Counted from the first letter of the stretch, positions 26,937 to 36,473 are shown. The stretch: DNA of 64,000 bases from Aquitalea aquatica (GCF_013911085.1 NZ_JACERN010000046.1:124001-188000), one strand, 5' to 3'. A program made the numbers and translations. Notes: generated by a model not told the origin, from the sequence alone.

Positions 26937-28523
26937 TTATTCCTTGCTGGAACCATCCTCGCCAGCGGCGGCATCACGTGCCTGCTGCTGGGCGGCACTT
27001 CTGGCGTCGTAATACTCCTTGTTATCCAGATAGTGCTGACGGCGGGCTTCCTTGGCAGCGGCTTTTTCTGCCAGTTCGGCCTGTTTACGGGCTTCTGCCT
27101 CGGCTTCCTGCTGCTTGCGGGCCTGACGCTTGGCTTCGCGGATGGCTTCTTCCGCCGCTTCCATGTCCGCCACTTCCTTCAGGCTCTTGGCCGGGCCGGT
27201 TTTTTCGAACCAGGCAACGGACTCGACGTGGGCGGTGTGCGGGAACATGTTAATGATGCCGGCGGCCTTGAGCGTATAGCCCTTGGTGTTCACCAGCACA
27301 TTGGCGTCGCGCGCCAGGGTGGCCGGGTTACAGGACACATAGACAATGCGCTGCGGCGCGGTGTCGTCGGTCATGGCCTTGAGCAGCTGGATGGCGCCAT
27401 CACGCGGCGGATCGACCAGCATCTTGTCGAACTTGCCCAGTGCGGCGAAGCTTTCCGGGGTGACATCGAACAGGTTGGCCATTTCATAGCTTACCTTGTC
27501 CTGCAAACCGTTATGGGTGGCATTTTCCACAGCACGTTTGACCAGTGCCTGGCTGCCTTCCATACCGTGGACATTGGCGCCGGAGCGGGCAATGGGCAGG
27601 GTGAAGTTGCCGATGCCACAGAACATGTCGGCAATGCGTTCGCCCGGTTGCGGGTCGAGGAAGCTGAGGGCGCGTGCCACCATCACCGCGTTGATCTGCG
27701 GGTTTACCTGGGTGAATTCGGTGGGGTAGTAGGGCATCTCTACGCCATATTGCGGCATGCTGTAAGTCAGCTTTGGCGCATCCAGCGGGTAGATGGGATA
27801 ACAGGTGTCCGGGCCCGCCGGCTGCAGCCAGATTTGCAGCGGGCGCTGCGGCTGGCGGTGCTGGTCGGCAAACTGTTGCAGCAGCTTTTCGTCAGCTTTG
27901 CTGATGGCATCCATATTGCGGAATACCAGCACGTCTACCTTGTCGCCTACTGCTACTTCTACTTGCGGCATGCGGCTGTTGATCGACAGTTTGGCGATCA
28001 TTTCACGCAGCGGCATGATCAGGTCGGAAATGTGCTTGGGCAGAATATGACACTCGCGCATTTCGGCGATATAGCTGGAGTTCTTCTCATGGAAGCCCAC
28101 CAGCACGCCGCCCTTTTTCGCAACCAGGCGCGCCGACAGGCGGGCGCGGTGGCGGTAATGCCAGGTGGGGCCGGCAATCGGGGTGAGAATGCGCTCTGCC
28201 TTCACCTTGCCGATGAACTTGAGGTTGTCTTCCAGCACGCGCTGTTTGATGGCAACCTGCGCGGTAAACTCGACGTGTTGCATGGAACAGCCGCCACAAG
28301 TGCCGTAGTGCAGGCAGGCGGGCGTGGCGCGCATGAAGCTTTCCTTCAGCACGGCAGTGGTATCGGCGTTTTCGTACGTGGGCTTTTTGCGGTAGGCGCT
28401 GTATATTACCTTTTCATACGGCAGGGCACCGTCGATGAAAATGGTTTTGCCGTCGACGTGGGCGACCCCGCGGCCTTCGTGGTCAAGTGATTCGACCAGA
28501 GCAATGGTCTGTTGCTGAGTCAT
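26937..28523 (-). CDS. rlmD: 23S rRNA (uracil-1939-C5)-methyltransferase RlmD
   Basis: RlmD methylates U1939 of 23S rRNA using S-adenosylmethionine. The 528-residue protein has a TRAM domain (about 5-60), an iron-sulfur cysteine cluster ([14 protein letters not shown]), the SAM site [14 protein letters not shown] and the catalytic [10 protein letters not shown]. The C-terminal 75 residues are an extra charged Ala/Glu/Arg/Lys-rich helix ([20 protein letters not shown]), predicted coiled coil, beyond the usual 430-450 residue enzyme. The start at 28523 (MTQQQTIAL) is chosen over a longer frame with no family similarity. The tail is a lineage-specific addition of unknown role. Confidence 0.95.
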   Translation of the reverse strand: MTQQQTIALVESLDHEGRGVAHVDGKTIFIDGALPYEKVIYSAYRKKPTYENADTTAVLKESFMRATPACLHYGTCGGCSMQHVEFTAQVAIKQRVLEDNLKFIGKVKAERILTPIAGPTWHYRHRARLSARLVAKKGGVLVGFHEKNSSYIAEMRECHILPKHISDLIMPLREMIAKLSINSRMPQVEVAVGDKVDVLVFRNMDAISKADEKLLQQFADQHRQPQRPLQIWLQPAGPDTCYPIYPLDAPKLTYSMPQYGVEMPYYPTEFTQVNPQINAVMVARALSFLDPQPGERIADMFCGIGNFTLPIARSGANVHGMEGSQALVKRAVENATHNGLQDKVSYEMANLFDVTPESFAALGKFDKMLVDPPRDGAIQLLKAMTDDTAPQRIVYVSCNPATLARDANVLVNTKGYTLKAAGIINMFPHTAHVESVAWFEKTGPAKSLKEVADMEAAEEAIREAKRQARKQQEAEAEARKQAELAEKAAAKEARRQHYLDNKEYYDARSAAQQQARDAAAGEDGSSKE

Positions 28524-28661
28524 TGTATTCGTGTGATAAATCAGGCGGAAAAGCGTGATTTTCTCAAAATATGCGCCGCTGCGCAGGGGTTTTTGCCAGA
28601 GCGGTCGATATCGGGTTTCTGTTATGATGCCTTCAATCAAAAACTATTGGTCTGGTGCGCG

Positions 28662-29567
28662 ATGAAGCAGTCGGTTTTTACTCTTGTACCTGGTGTGGTT
28701 CTACTGCTGGGCAGCATGGCTGGCTGGGCTGCCAACATGCCGGAGCCGGATATTCTGATCAGTCAGACCGGCCAGCATCTGGTGGTGAATCTGCCGCAGG
28801 CGCGGCTATTTTTGTACCAGGATGGCCGTCTACAAAAGATCTACCCGGTGGCGGTGGGCAAGATGCTGACCCAGACGCCGACCGGCAGCTATGCCATCAC
28901 CGGCGTCTATCGTGATCCCAGCTGGCATGTGCCCAAGTCGATTCAGGACGAGCAGAAAAACCAGGGCAAGCCGGTGCTGACCGTGGTGCCGCCTGGCCCT
29001 GACAATCCGCTGGGCCCGGTGTTTATCCGCTTTGGCGAGGCCAAGCTGGGGCTGGGTTTTCATGGCACCAATGCGCCAGGCTCGGTGCCGGGCTTTCGCA
29101 GCCATGGCTGTATCCGGCTGAAAAACCCGGATGCCTTGAATCTGGCCGGTACAGTACAAAAAGGCGCGGCAGTGACCGTGGCTTACCAGACAGTGCTGCT
29201 AAACGAAGATGGTGCTGGCGAGCTGTGGCTGACTGCCTACAAGAACCACTACAAGCAGGATGACCCGTCCTTCCCCCATTTGGCCGACAGCCTGCTGGAG
29301 TGGCAGCGTACCCATTCGGTGGCGGTGGTGGGCAAGCGCGTGGATCATGCACTCAAGGAGCGCAGTGGCAAGCCGGTGTGCCTGACCTGCAAGAGCGACA
29401 GCGGCAATCCGGGTGAGCTGGCGGCAGTGCGCTGGTTGTCCCTGCCGCCGAAGGGCGGCGTTCCTGCCGAGCAACAGCAGGCAGTGCCGCAAGACCCGGC
29501 GGTCCAGTCCTACAACTCAGCAGGCAGCAAGCTCAAGCTGGTGAAGAAGCCCGCCGTGGTTTTGTAG
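28662..29567 (+). CDS. Periplasmic L,D-transpeptidase (YkuD family)
   Basis: A 301-residue exported enzyme that likely makes 3-3 peptidoglycan cross-links or attaches proteins to peptidoglycan. The signal peptide ends near GWAA. The YkuD domain (about 38-175) has His134 in HGTN and the catalytic SHGCIR with Cys150. The C-terminal region (180-301) is not typical of the short enzymes and carries a CLTC pair and a Gln/Lys-rich end. It is transcribed alone, divergent from rlmD, with a hairpin downstream. Confidence 0.93.
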   Translation: MKQSVFTLVPGVVLLLGSMAGWAANMPEPDILISQTGQHLVVNLPQARLFLYQDGRLQKIYPVAVGKMLTQTPTGSYAITGVYRDPSWHVPKSIQDEQKNQGKPVLTVVPPGPDNPLGPVFIRFGEAKLGLGFHGTNAPGSVPGFRSHGCIRLKNPDALNLAGTVQKGAAVTVAYQTVLLNEDGAGELWLTAYKNHYKQDDPSFPHLADSLLEWQRTHSVAVVGKRVDHALKERSGKPVCLTCKSDSGNPGELAAVRWLSLPPKGGVPAEQQQAVPQDPAVQSYNSAGSKLKLVKKPAVVL

Positions 29568-29592
29568 GCTCTTAGTGTTTGCTGGATGATGA

Positions 29593-29620
29593 CAAGGCCG
29601 ACGCAAGTCGGCTTTGTGCT
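29593..29620 (+). terminator. Terminator after the L,D-transpeptidase gene
   Basis: CAAGGCCGAC (29593-29602) pairs with GTCGGCTTTG (29607-29616, one G-U pair) across a GCAA loop, followed by a moderately T-rich stretch. Confidence 0.55.
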
Positions 29621-29698
29621 TGTCTGGGGGCGGCATACTTGCTTTTTTGCGTTGCGACCCTATATTAGCCCCTTCCCTTGTAAGCAGGCAGCGCAGTA

Positions 29699-30295
29699 AT
29701 GACAACCATTGTGGCAGTGAGAAAAGGCAATCAGATTGCTATTGCCGCCGATAGCCAGACGACTTTTGGCGACGACCAGAAACTGCTGGCCGGATATGAC
29801 TGTTTTCATAACAAGATTTTCCAGCATGGCGACAGCTATCTGGCGATTTCCGGCTCCGCTGCCCACGACCTGGTTTTGCAAGGTGCGTTGAAAGAGCTGA
29901 AGAAAAAGGACCTGACCAGTCGCAAGGGTATTTTCGATACCTTTCGCAAACTGCATCCCAAATTGAAAGACGGGTTTTACCTGCGTCCGGAAGAGGACGA
30001 AGAAGATCCCTATGAATCCAGCCAGATGATGGTGGTGATCGCCAATGCCCACGGTATTTTCGGTGTCTATCCCATGCGTGAGATCTACCAGTTTTCGCGT
30101 TTCTGGGCGATAGGTTCGGGGCGCAAATTCGCCATGGGGGCAATGTTTGCCGCTTATGAGCAGGATTTGAGTGCACGGGAAATCGCAGAAATCGGCGTGC
30201 GTGCTGGCTGCGAGTTTGATGTCAATTCCTGCTTGCCGATGACCGTCTATACCGTAGAAGTGGCCGAGGACGCCGCCAAGGAAAAAACAGCATGA
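29699..30295 (+). CDS. Proteasome-type Ntn hydrolase, betaproteobacterial proteasome homologue (BPH) type
   Basis: A 198-residue relative of HslV. After Met removal the N-terminus is Thr-Thr-Ile-Val, with Thr1 the expected nucleophile. Asp18 (Asp17 of the mature protein) in AADSQTTFG, Lys39 in HNKIF and the GSGRKFAMGA segment cover the remaining active-site features. LSAREIAE is shared with HslV. It differs from HslV in an acidic insertion (PEEDEEDPYESSQ) and no hslU ATPase is adjacent, which fits the BPH class described in betaproteobacteria. It overlaps hslO by 4 bases. Whether it works without an ATPase cannot be told here. Confidence 0.85.
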   Translation: MTTIVAVRKGNQIAIAADSQTTFGDDQKLLAGYDCFHNKIFQHGDSYLAISGSAAHDLVLQGALKELKKKDLTSRKGIFDTFRKLHPKLKDGFYLRPEEDEEDPYESSQMMVVIANAHGIFGVYPMREIYQFSRFWAIGSGRKFAMGAMFAAYEQDLSAREIAEIGVRAGCEFDVNSCLPMTVYTVEVAEDAAKEKTA

Positions 30296-31173
30296 GCCAA
30301 CACGATACTTTGCAACGCTTCCTGTTTGATGGTGCACCGGTACGCGGTGCGCTGGTGCGCCTGGATGGCGCATGGCAGCAGGTGCTGGCACGCCGGGCCT
30401 ATCCGGCAGCCCTGAAAACCATTCTGGGTGAAATGATGGCAGCAGCCGAACTGATGGCTGCCAATCTCAAGTTTGAAGGTGCAATGATTTTGCAGCTGCA
30501 TGGCAGCGGCCCCTTGCGCCTGGCTGTGGTGGAGTGCAACCACGACCGCACGGTGCGCGCCACTGCCAAGTGGGATGGCGACCTGGCGGACGACGCTCCC
30601 ATTCTGGAGCTGCTGGGCGGTAGCGGCCAGTTTGTCATCACGCTGGAGCCCCGCCACGACAAATCGCAAACCTGGCAAGGCATTGTGGCGCTGGAGGGCG
30701 ACACCATCGGCCAGATGCTGGAAAACTACATGTTGCGTTCCGAGCAGCTGGAAACCCGCCTGGTTCTGGCCTGTAACGACAATACGGCGGCCGGCATGCT
30801 GTTGCAGCGTTTGCCGGACGGACATGGCGAGCCGGAAGGTTGGGAGCGCATCAGCATTCTGGGTGGCACCTTGCAGGCTGAAGAGCTGCTTGGCCTGTCG
30901 GCAGAGGATATTCTGCACCGGCTGTTTCATGAGGAAACGGTACGTGTGTTCGAGCCGGAGGGCGTCAGCTTTGCCTGTAACTGCAGCCAGGAGCGGGTGG
31001 GCAATATGCTGAAAATGCTGGGCGGCCAGGAAGTGGGTGAAGTGTTGCTGGAGCAGGGTAGCGTGGAAATTGTCTGCGACTATTGCAACCAGCATTATGT
31101 GTTTGACGAGGAGGATGCCAACACACTGTTCAATTACGATCTGCTGGCCGCGGTGCGCGAGGCGCGGCACTAG
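30292..31173 (+). CDS. hslO: Redox-regulated chaperone Hsp33
   Basis: Hsp33 is a cytoplasmic holdase switched on by oxidation. The protein is 293 residues. The redox switch zinc site is at the C-terminus: C229-N-C231 and C262-DY-C265. The preceding linker and the N-terminal domain with GGSGQFVITLE are typical. It is translationally coupled to the proteasome-like gene (ATGA overlap), which suggests that both respond to damaged proteins. A terminator follows. Confidence 0.96.
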   Translation: MSQHDTLQRFLFDGAPVRGALVRLDGAWQQVLARRAYPAALKTILGEMMAAAELMAANLKFEGAMILQLHGSGPLRLAVVECNHDRTVRATAKWDGDLADDAPILELLGGSGQFVITLEPRHDKSQTWQGIVALEGDTIGQMLENYMLRSEQLETRLVLACNDNTAAGMLLQRLPDGHGEPEGWERISILGGTLQAEELLGLSAEDILHRLFHEETVRVFEPEGVSFACNCSQERVGNMLKMLGGQEVGEVLLEQGSVEIVCDYCNQHYVFDEEDANTLFNYDLLAAVREARH

Positions 31174-31201
31174 TCGCTGTGCTGTCTTGTTAGCCTGTGT
31201 C

Positions 31202-31227
31202 AAAACCGCCATATTCTGGCGGTTTTT
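31202..31227 (+). terminator. Terminator after hslO
   Basis: AAAACCGCCA (31202-31211) pairs with TGGCGGTTTT (31217-31226) with a TATTC loop and a T run. Confidence 0.92.
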
Positions 31228-31369
31228 GTCTTTGTGCTGGACCAAACTGCGACCTGCGAGCAGCCTGTCCATCGTGGCTGTTTAAGGAAATAGTAGATTT
31301 GATCATAAATGTGCTGATATTCTAAACAGGCACGCAGCATCAAACCTGTATCAAAGGAGTAGGGAAACA

Positions 31370-32461
31370 ATGAAAAAAATGCTTGTAGGCGGCCTGCTGG
31401 CTGCATCTGCACTGGCTGCTCAGGCTGGCGCCCCGGTTGTTAACATCTACAACTGGTCGGATTACATTGCGCCCACCACGGTGCCTGATTTCAGCAAGAA
31501 AACCGGCATCAAGGTACGCTACGACGTGTATGACAGCATGGAAACGCTGAATGCCAAGCTGGTGACCGGCCGCTCTGGCTATGACATCACCGTGCCTTCC
31601 AATAATGTGCTGGAAGTGGGCATCAAGGCTGGTCTGTTCCAGCCGCTGGACAAGAGCAAGATCCCCAATTACAAGAACCTGGATCCGGCCCTGCTGAAGC
31701 TGATGGAAGCATCCGATCCGGGCAACAAGTACGCTGTGCCGTATTTCTGGGGCGTCATCACCCTGGGCATCAATGAAGACAAGGTGAAAAAGGCGCTGGG
31801 CGGCAAGCTGCCGGCCAATGAATGGGATCTGCTGTTCAAGCCGGAATATGTTTCCAAGCTGAAGTCCTGCGGCGTCAGCATTCTGGACTCTGCCTCTGAC
31901 GTACTGCCCAAAGTACTGCATTACTATGGCAAGCAGCCGGGCAGCAATAACGAGGCCGACTACAAGGCTGTTACCCCGCAGCTGGCAGCCATCCGCAGCA
32001 GCATTACCCAGTTCTCGTCTTCCGGCTATATCAACGACATCGCCAACGGCGACGTCTGCCTGGCCATGGGTTATGGCGGCGACCTGAACATTGCCAAACG
32101 TCGCGCCGAAGAAGCCAAGCGCGGTGTGAACATCAAGGTGCTGATGCCGTCGTCTGGCGTGGCTTTCTGGGTGGACAGCATGACCATTCCGAAGGATTCG
32201 GCCAATGTGGCCAATGCGCTGGCCTTCATCAACTACACGTTGGACCCGCATGTGGCAGCCGCCAATGCCAACAAAGTGACTTACGCACCGGGTAGCCTGG
32301 CTGCACGTCCCTTTGTCGACAAGAAGTATCTGGCTGACCGTAGCATCTTCCCGACTGCAGATGACGTGAAGAAAGGCTTCATCATGAAGTCGGTTGATCC
32401 GAAGACCCTGCGCGTGTACTCGCGTCTGTGGCAAAACTTCAAGCTGGGCCGTGCCGGCTGA
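31370..32461 (+). CDS. Periplasmic polyamine-binding protein (PotF/SpuE/SpuD type)
   Basis: A 363-residue substrate-binding protein with a signal peptide cut near AAQA-GAP. The polyamine-binding family segments NIYNWSDYIAP, YDVYDSME, PSNNVLEVG and SGVAFWVDSMTIP are clear. It would deliver putrescine or spermidine to a PotGHI-type importer, but no permease or ATPase gene is in the window, so it is a stand-alone gene. It has a strong ribosome site (AAGGAG) and its own terminator. Confidence 0.93.
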   Translation: MKKMLVGGLLAASALAAQAGAPVVNIYNWSDYIAPTTVPDFSKKTGIKVRYDVYDSMETLNAKLVTGRSGYDITVPSNNVLEVGIKAGLFQPLDKSKIPNYKNLDPALLKLMEASDPGNKYAVPYFWGVITLGINEDKVKKALGGKLPANEWDLLFKPEYVSKLKSCGVSILDSASDVLPKVLHYYGKQPGSNNEADYKAVTPQLAAIRSSITQFSSSGYINDIANGDVCLAMGYGGDLNIAKRRAEEAKRGVNIKVLMPSSGVAFWVDSMTIPKDSANVANALAFINYTLDPHVAAANANKVTYAPGSLAARPFVDKKYLADRSIFPTADDVKKGFIMKSVDPKTLRVYSRLWQNFKLGRAG

Positions 32462-32485
32462 TTCTGTTGCTGCCGGTTTGCAAAG

Positions 32486-32510
32486 AAAGCTCCCGCGAGG
32501 GAGCTTTTTT
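32486..32510 (+). terminator. Terminator after the polyamine-binding protein gene
   Basis: AAAGCTCCC (32486-32494) pairs with GGGAGCTTT (32499-32507), GCGA loop, then a six-base T run. Confidence 0.93.
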
Positions 32511-32676
32511 CATGTCCAGAGCAGCTGCCTGGCCATTGCCGCTGGCCGAAGAAGGCGGGAAACCACGCTGGTGAACGGGGCGACTTTTGCCGATGGTCTT
32601 GGTATCCTTGCAGGTTCGATCTTGTCGACGGCCAGATGGCTGCCGGCAAATGTTTATGCTAATGCCAGGAGTGTTG

Positions 32677-33384
32677 ATGATACCCAACCGCCAGCTTAAT
32701 GATTATGTGCGCGAACAGGGTTTGAAGCTTGACCGTACCGAACTGCAAATCGCCGTGATGACCCTGCAGGCGGTGCTGGACGTGGACAAGGCGCCGCTGC
32801 AGCGCGATTTGTTTCGCTATCCGGTGCCCAAGCTGAGCGAGGATGGCGCTTGCTCGCTGATCGAGGAACTGGCTGACGAGCCGTATGACCTGGCCCCCTG
32901 GTTTGACGGCGAGGGTGAGCAAGCCCGCAGCTTGCTGACCAATCTGAATGCGCTGGTGGATTCGGTGAATCACAAGATCGGTGCCGACTGGCTGGGCATC
33001 TATCGCCGCGCTGGCGAAGGCAAAGAGGCGCGCCTGGTCAAGCTGGCTTATCAGGGCCTGCCCAGCCGCGCTGAATTCCCTCTGACTGAAGCCTTTGCCG
33101 AAACCAGCAATAACAGCCGGGTGGGTCTGACAGGCTGGGGGGTGCTGATCGAAGATGTAGCGGCATGGCGGGCAGAGGGTGGCGGCTATTACGAATGCGA
33201 CCCCAAGGTAAAAAGCGAAGTCTGCCTGCCTGTTGTTGACGCGCACGACCGGGTGCTGGGTATTCTGGATGCCGAATCCAGCCAGGCCGGTTTCTTCGAC
33301 GAAAGCCGTTTGGTATGGCTGGCGGCATTGGCAATTGTTCTGGCCGCTCCCTTTGCGACCATGCCGCCGCTTGAAAAGATGTAA
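32677..33384 (+). CDS. GAF-domain protein
   Basis: A 235-residue cytoplasmic protein. The GAF-like fold occupies about 85-225, ending with SEVCLPVVDAHDRVLGILD and a FFDES segment that resembles free methionine-(R)-sulfoxide reductases. A cysteine pair (YYECDPKVKSEVC) is in the region where those enzymes keep redox cysteines, but the third conserved cysteine is not obvious. The N-terminal 80 residues show no known domain. The start at 32677 has an AGGAG ribosome site five bases upstream; the earlier in-frame Met codons do not. Ligand or enzyme activity is unproven. Confidence 0.8.
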   Translation: MIPNRQLNDYVREQGLKLDRTELQIAVMTLQAVLDVDKAPLQRDLFRYPVPKLSEDGACSLIEELADEPYDLAPWFDGEGEQARSLLTNLNALVDSVNHKIGADWLGIYRRAGEGKEARLVKLAYQGLPSRAEFPLTEAFAETSNNSRVGLTGWGVLIEDVAAWRAEGGGYYECDPKVKSEVCLPVVDAHDRVLGILDAESSQAGFFDESRLVWLAALAIVLAAPFATMPPLEKM

Positions 33385-33469
33385 CTTGCCCTCAGTTAAA
33401 TAGTACTCACTATTACTAATTGCTTTGCGTGGCAAGCGCTGAGCTTTCTGAACAGATTCCGGAGCAAGC

Positions 33470-34093
33470 ATGGCCGTGCAATTTCCCAATCCCCAGGTAG
33501 AACCCGTTGTCGATTATGTGGCGAGCTGCCGCCTGCCCACCCCCTGGGGCGAGTTCACCATGCATGGTTTCGAGGAAACCGACAGCCGGCGCGAACACGT
33601 GGTGCTGACCCTGGGCAATGTGGCCGATGGCCTGCCAGTTCTGGCCCGTCTGCATTCGGAGTGCCTGACTGGCGATGCGCTGTTTTCGCTGCGCTGCGAT
33701 TGTGGCTTCCAGCTGGAAGCGGCACTGGACGCCATCTCCAAGGAAGGTCGTGGTGCCTTGCTGTACTTGCGGCAGGAAGGTCGCGGCATCGGCCTGATCA
33801 ACAAAATCCGCGCCTACAAGCTGCAGGATGGCGGTGCGGATACGGTGGAGGCCAACGAACAACTGGGCTTTCCGGCCGACATGCGTGATTTCCGTGTGGC
33901 ACGCTATATGCTGGATGCGCTGTCGATCAAGAGCGTGCGGGTGATGACCAATAACCCGCGCAAGCTGGAAACCCTGAAGAATGCAGGTATCGATGTGGTG
34001 GAGCGGGTGCCGCTGATGGTGGGGCGTAATCCGCACAACGACCATTACCTGGATACCAAGGCGGCCAAGCTGGGTCACATGCTGTTTTCCTGA
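33470..34093 (+). CDS. ribA: GTP cyclohydrolase II
   Basis: RibA opens the GTP ring in the first step of riboflavin synthesis. The protein is 207 residues. The zinc site is Cys65, Cys76 and Cys78 ([17 protein letters not shown]), and the catalytic [11 protein letters not shown] follows. It is a stand-alone gene, not fused to ribB. A short palindrome built on AATAGT/ACTATT is in the upstream gap (about 33400-33415), but no FMN riboswitch is seen. It has a strong terminator. Confidence 0.96.
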   Translation: MAVQFPNPQVEPVVDYVASCRLPTPWGEFTMHGFEETDSRREHVVLTLGNVADGLPVLARLHSECLTGDALFSLRCDCGFQLEAALDAISKEGRGALLYLRQEGRGIGLINKIRAYKLQDGGADTVEANEQLGFPADMRDFRVARYMLDALSIKSVRVMTNNPRKLETLKNAGIDVVERVPLMVGRNPHNDHYLDTKAAKLGHMLFS

Positions 34094-34117
34094 GCGATTA
34101 CTTGCTTGCTGTTCACC

Positions 34118-34145
34118 AATGCCAGGGCTTTGCCCTGGCATTTTT
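34118..34145 (+). terminator. Terminator after ribA
   Basis: AATGCCAGGGC (34118-34128) pairs with GCCCTGGCATT (34132-34142) with a TTT loop, then a T run. Confidence 0.92.
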
Positions 34146-34270
34146 CATGGTTGCCGCGCGGACTATGGCGACGCATAAAGTTTGGGCATAATTTGTCGAT
34201 ATATTTAAAATAAAATAAGCGTATGGTTTTAATTGCATGGGGCTGGCCAGCAAGGCGATGAGGAATCACT

Positions 34271-34933
34271 GTGAAAGTCACACCCAAGCAGAATGTGTTA
34301 TTGAATGCGTCGGCCTGGAATCCACAGCCGGCTTACCGCGCTGCGCCTGCCACGGCGCAGATGGCTGGTTTTCAGCCTGGTAGCGAGGCGCTGGCCGAAT
34401 ACCTGGACTGGGTGGCCTATCTGGATGATCTGGCCAGGCAGGCCAGGGAAGGGCAGGACGACGCTGGACGGCGGCTGGCACTGGCCAAGCTGCGCTTTTT
34501 GCATCGCCGTGTACAGCTATTGCATGAGCAGATGATGCAGGGGGGGCGCAGCCAGGTAAAGGCCGGGCTGGAGGCGCTATTGCGCTTGGCCAGCGAGCTG
34601 GAGCAGGTGGTGCAGGAACTGACCGGACGGCAGCCACCAGTGGTGGATGAGTGGCCCTTGCCCTACCGCTTGTACAGCCGGCAGCCACCGCCGGCTGACG
34701 GCATGCACTTGATGGCTGGCGGGCGCGAGCGGCGCTTGCGGCAGCGGATGGCGGGCAATGTATTGCATGCGGACGAGCAGCATGCCGCACGGCTGGTGTT
34801 GCATGGTATGCGCTTTGTCATGGCACTGGTGCGCGATGGATTCGGCATGGCCCAGCATCCGCTGTTGTTGCAGGCGGCAGATCAGGTATTGCGTATCAAT
34901 CAGCTGATTGGCCCGGAGCAGGGCAGTATATAA
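34271..34933 (+). CDS. Hypothetical protein, helical, unknown function
   Basis: A 220-residue protein I do not recognise. It starts at a GTG with an AGGAAT site upstream. No signal peptide or membrane helix is seen. Residues 40-120 look strongly helical with heptad-like Leu/Ala/Gln content (LDDLARQAREG, HRRVQLLHEQM), and a Pro-rich linker (about 125-145) separates a second helical, Arg-rich half. The upstream 125 bases are AT-rich and may hold the promoter. It converges on a tRNA operon across a bidirectional terminator. Coding status is supported by length and codon pattern only. Confidence 0.7.
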   Translation: MKVTPKQNVLLNASAWNPQPAYRAAPATAQMAGFQPGSEALAEYLDWVAYLDDLARQAREGQDDAGRRLALAKLRFLHRRVQLLHEQMMQGGRSQVKAGLEALLRLASELEQVVQELTGRQPPVVDEWPLPYRLYSRQPPPADGMHLMAGGRERRLRQRMAGNVLHADEQHAARLVLHGMRFVMALVRDGFGMAQHPLLLQAADQVLRINQLIGPEQGSI

Positions 34934-34953
34934 TAGAGTAGCGTGCAGCAATG

Positions 34954-34985
34954 AAAAAAGCCGGAATCGTGAGATTCCGGCTTTT
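34954..34985. terminator. Bidirectional terminator between the hypothetical gene and the tRNA operon
   Basis: AAAAGCCGGAATC (34956-34968) pairs with GATTCCGGCTTTT (34973-34985) across GTGA. The six-base T run on the minus strand makes it the likely end of the tRNA transcript. Confidence 0.92.
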
Positions 34986-34989
34986 GATT

Positions 34990-35065
<76 letters not shown>

Positions 35066-35121
35066 GGTGTTGCTTGACTTGCCATGCGGTCTGGAGCCGA
35101 CATCACAAGCTGACTGTAGTG

Positions 35122-35197
<76 letters not shown>

Positions 35198-35251
35198 GAT
35201 AATGCTGGACTCCTGATAACCGTCAGTGTGTCATCAAAAGCTTACTGTCTG

Positions 35252-35327
<76 letters not shown>

Positions 35328-35349
35328 ACGGGTACTACGTCTGATACTC

Positions 35350-35425
35350 TGGCGTCCCCACGGGGAGTCGAACCCCGGTTACCGCCGTGAAAGGGCGATG
35401 TCCTAGGCCACTAGACGATGGGGAC
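35350..35425 (-). tRNA. tRNA-Glu (anticodon TTC)
   Basis: A 76-base cloverleaf with encoded CCA. Acceptor GTCCCCA pairs with TGGGGAC, and the anticodon loop CTTTCAC gives TTC. It lies between alanine tRNA copies 1 and 2. Confidence 0.97.
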
Positions 35426-35454
35426 CCTAAGAACTTTATCCGACTGGAACGATT

Positions 35455-35530
<76 letters not shown>

Positions 35531-35555
35531 GTGTCTGTCGTTCACAGTGGGGCGC

Positions 35556-35584
35556 AGTATAGACAGGCTGCCGTTGGCTGTAAA
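35556..35584 (-). promoter_or_regulatory. Promoter of the five-tRNA operon
   Basis: On the minus strand TTTACA (35584-35579), a 17-base spacer and TATACT (35561-35556), followed by the GC-rich discriminator GCGCCCC. This is typical of strong stable-RNA promoters under stringent control. It is about 26 bases before the first tRNA. Confidence 0.8.
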
Positions 35585-35660
35585 GGGATCTGCGAAAAAA
35601 ATTTTGCGGCGCGGCCTGCGCTATAATCGGCGGCTTAGCAATGACTGTGCGGGAATGCCG

Positions 35661-36473
35661 ATGTCGGTTGGCCATTATGAAAACTTCCCGGTAGGTTCCA
35701 TTTTGCTGCCCCGCCGCATGCGCCGGGCGGTGCATGCCATCTACCATTTTGCCCGCTATGCCGACGATGTTGCCGACGAAGGTGACAAGCAGCCGGAAGA
35801 GCGGCTGCGCGAACTGGCACACTTGCAGGACGAGCTGGATGTCATCCGCGATGGCGGCATTCCGGCCATGCCGCTGATGCGTAACCTGGCCGCCGCCATC
35901 AGCAGTCATGCGCTGCCTATGCAGCCGTTTTACGATCTGCTGTCGGCCTTCAGCCAGGATGTGGTGAAAAAGCGTTACCAGACCTTTGCCGAAGTGGTGG
36001 ACTATTGCCGTCGTTCGGCCAATCCGGTCGGGCGGCTGATGCTGGCGCTGTATGGTGAAAACGACCCGCGCAGCCTGGCCATGTCTGATGGCATCTGCAC
36101 CGCGCTGCAACTGATCAATTTCTTGCAGGATGTGGCCATCGATTGGGATAAGGATCGTATCTATATCCCGCTGGATGATCTGCAGAAATTCCGCATCCGC
36201 GAATCGCAGATCGCCGGGCGCGATGCCACCGGGCTGTGGCGGCCGATGATGCTGGCGCAAGTCGAGCGCACCCGTAAAATGCTGCAGGCCGGTGCGCCCT
36301 TGGGCAAAGTGCTCAAGGGGCGGCTGGGGCTGGAATTGCGGCTGGTCATCATGGGCGGCGAACGTATTCTGAAAAAGCTGCACGACAGTGGCGGCGATGT
36401 GTTCCGCCAGCGCCCGGTGCTGACCTGGCGCGACTGGATCTATATGTTGTGGCGTGCACTGCGCACCCGTTAA
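35661..36473 (+). CDS. hpnC: Hydroxysqualene synthase HpnC
   Basis: HpnC converts presqualene diphosphate to hydroxysqualene in the three-enzyme bacterial route to squalene. The 270-residue protein has the two Asp-rich motifs of head-to-head prenyl synthases: DDVAD (35-39) and QLINFLQDVAIDWD (150-163). It begins at 35661 with a GGGA ribosome site; the longer frame adds a basic extension that overlaps the tRNA promoter region. hpnD and hpnE follow, separated by a 133-base gap. No squalene-hopene cyclase is in the window, so hopanoids are likely but unproven. Confidence 0.92.
   Translation: MSVGHYENFPVGSILLPRRMRRAVHAIYHFARYADDVADEGDKQPEERLRELAHLQDELDVIRDGGIPAMPLMRNLAAAISSHALPMQPFYDLLSAFSQDVVKKRYQTFAEVVDYCRRSANPVGRLMLALYGENDPRSLAMSDGICTALQLINFLQDVAIDWDKDRIYIPLDDLQKFRIRESQIAGRDATGLWRPMMLAQVERTRKMLQAGAPLGKVLKGRLGLELRLVIMGGERILKKLHDSGGDVFRQRPVLTWRDWIYMLWRALRTR

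Noticed and set aside
33385-33469. FMN riboswitch before ribA
   Set aside because: The gap is only 85 bases and lacks RFN element motifs; only a short palindrome is seen.
35547-35660. Longer start for hpnC
   Set aside because: The extra 38 residues lie over the tRNA operon promoter region, are basic and have no HpnC similarity; the ATG at 35661 has a proper ribosome site.
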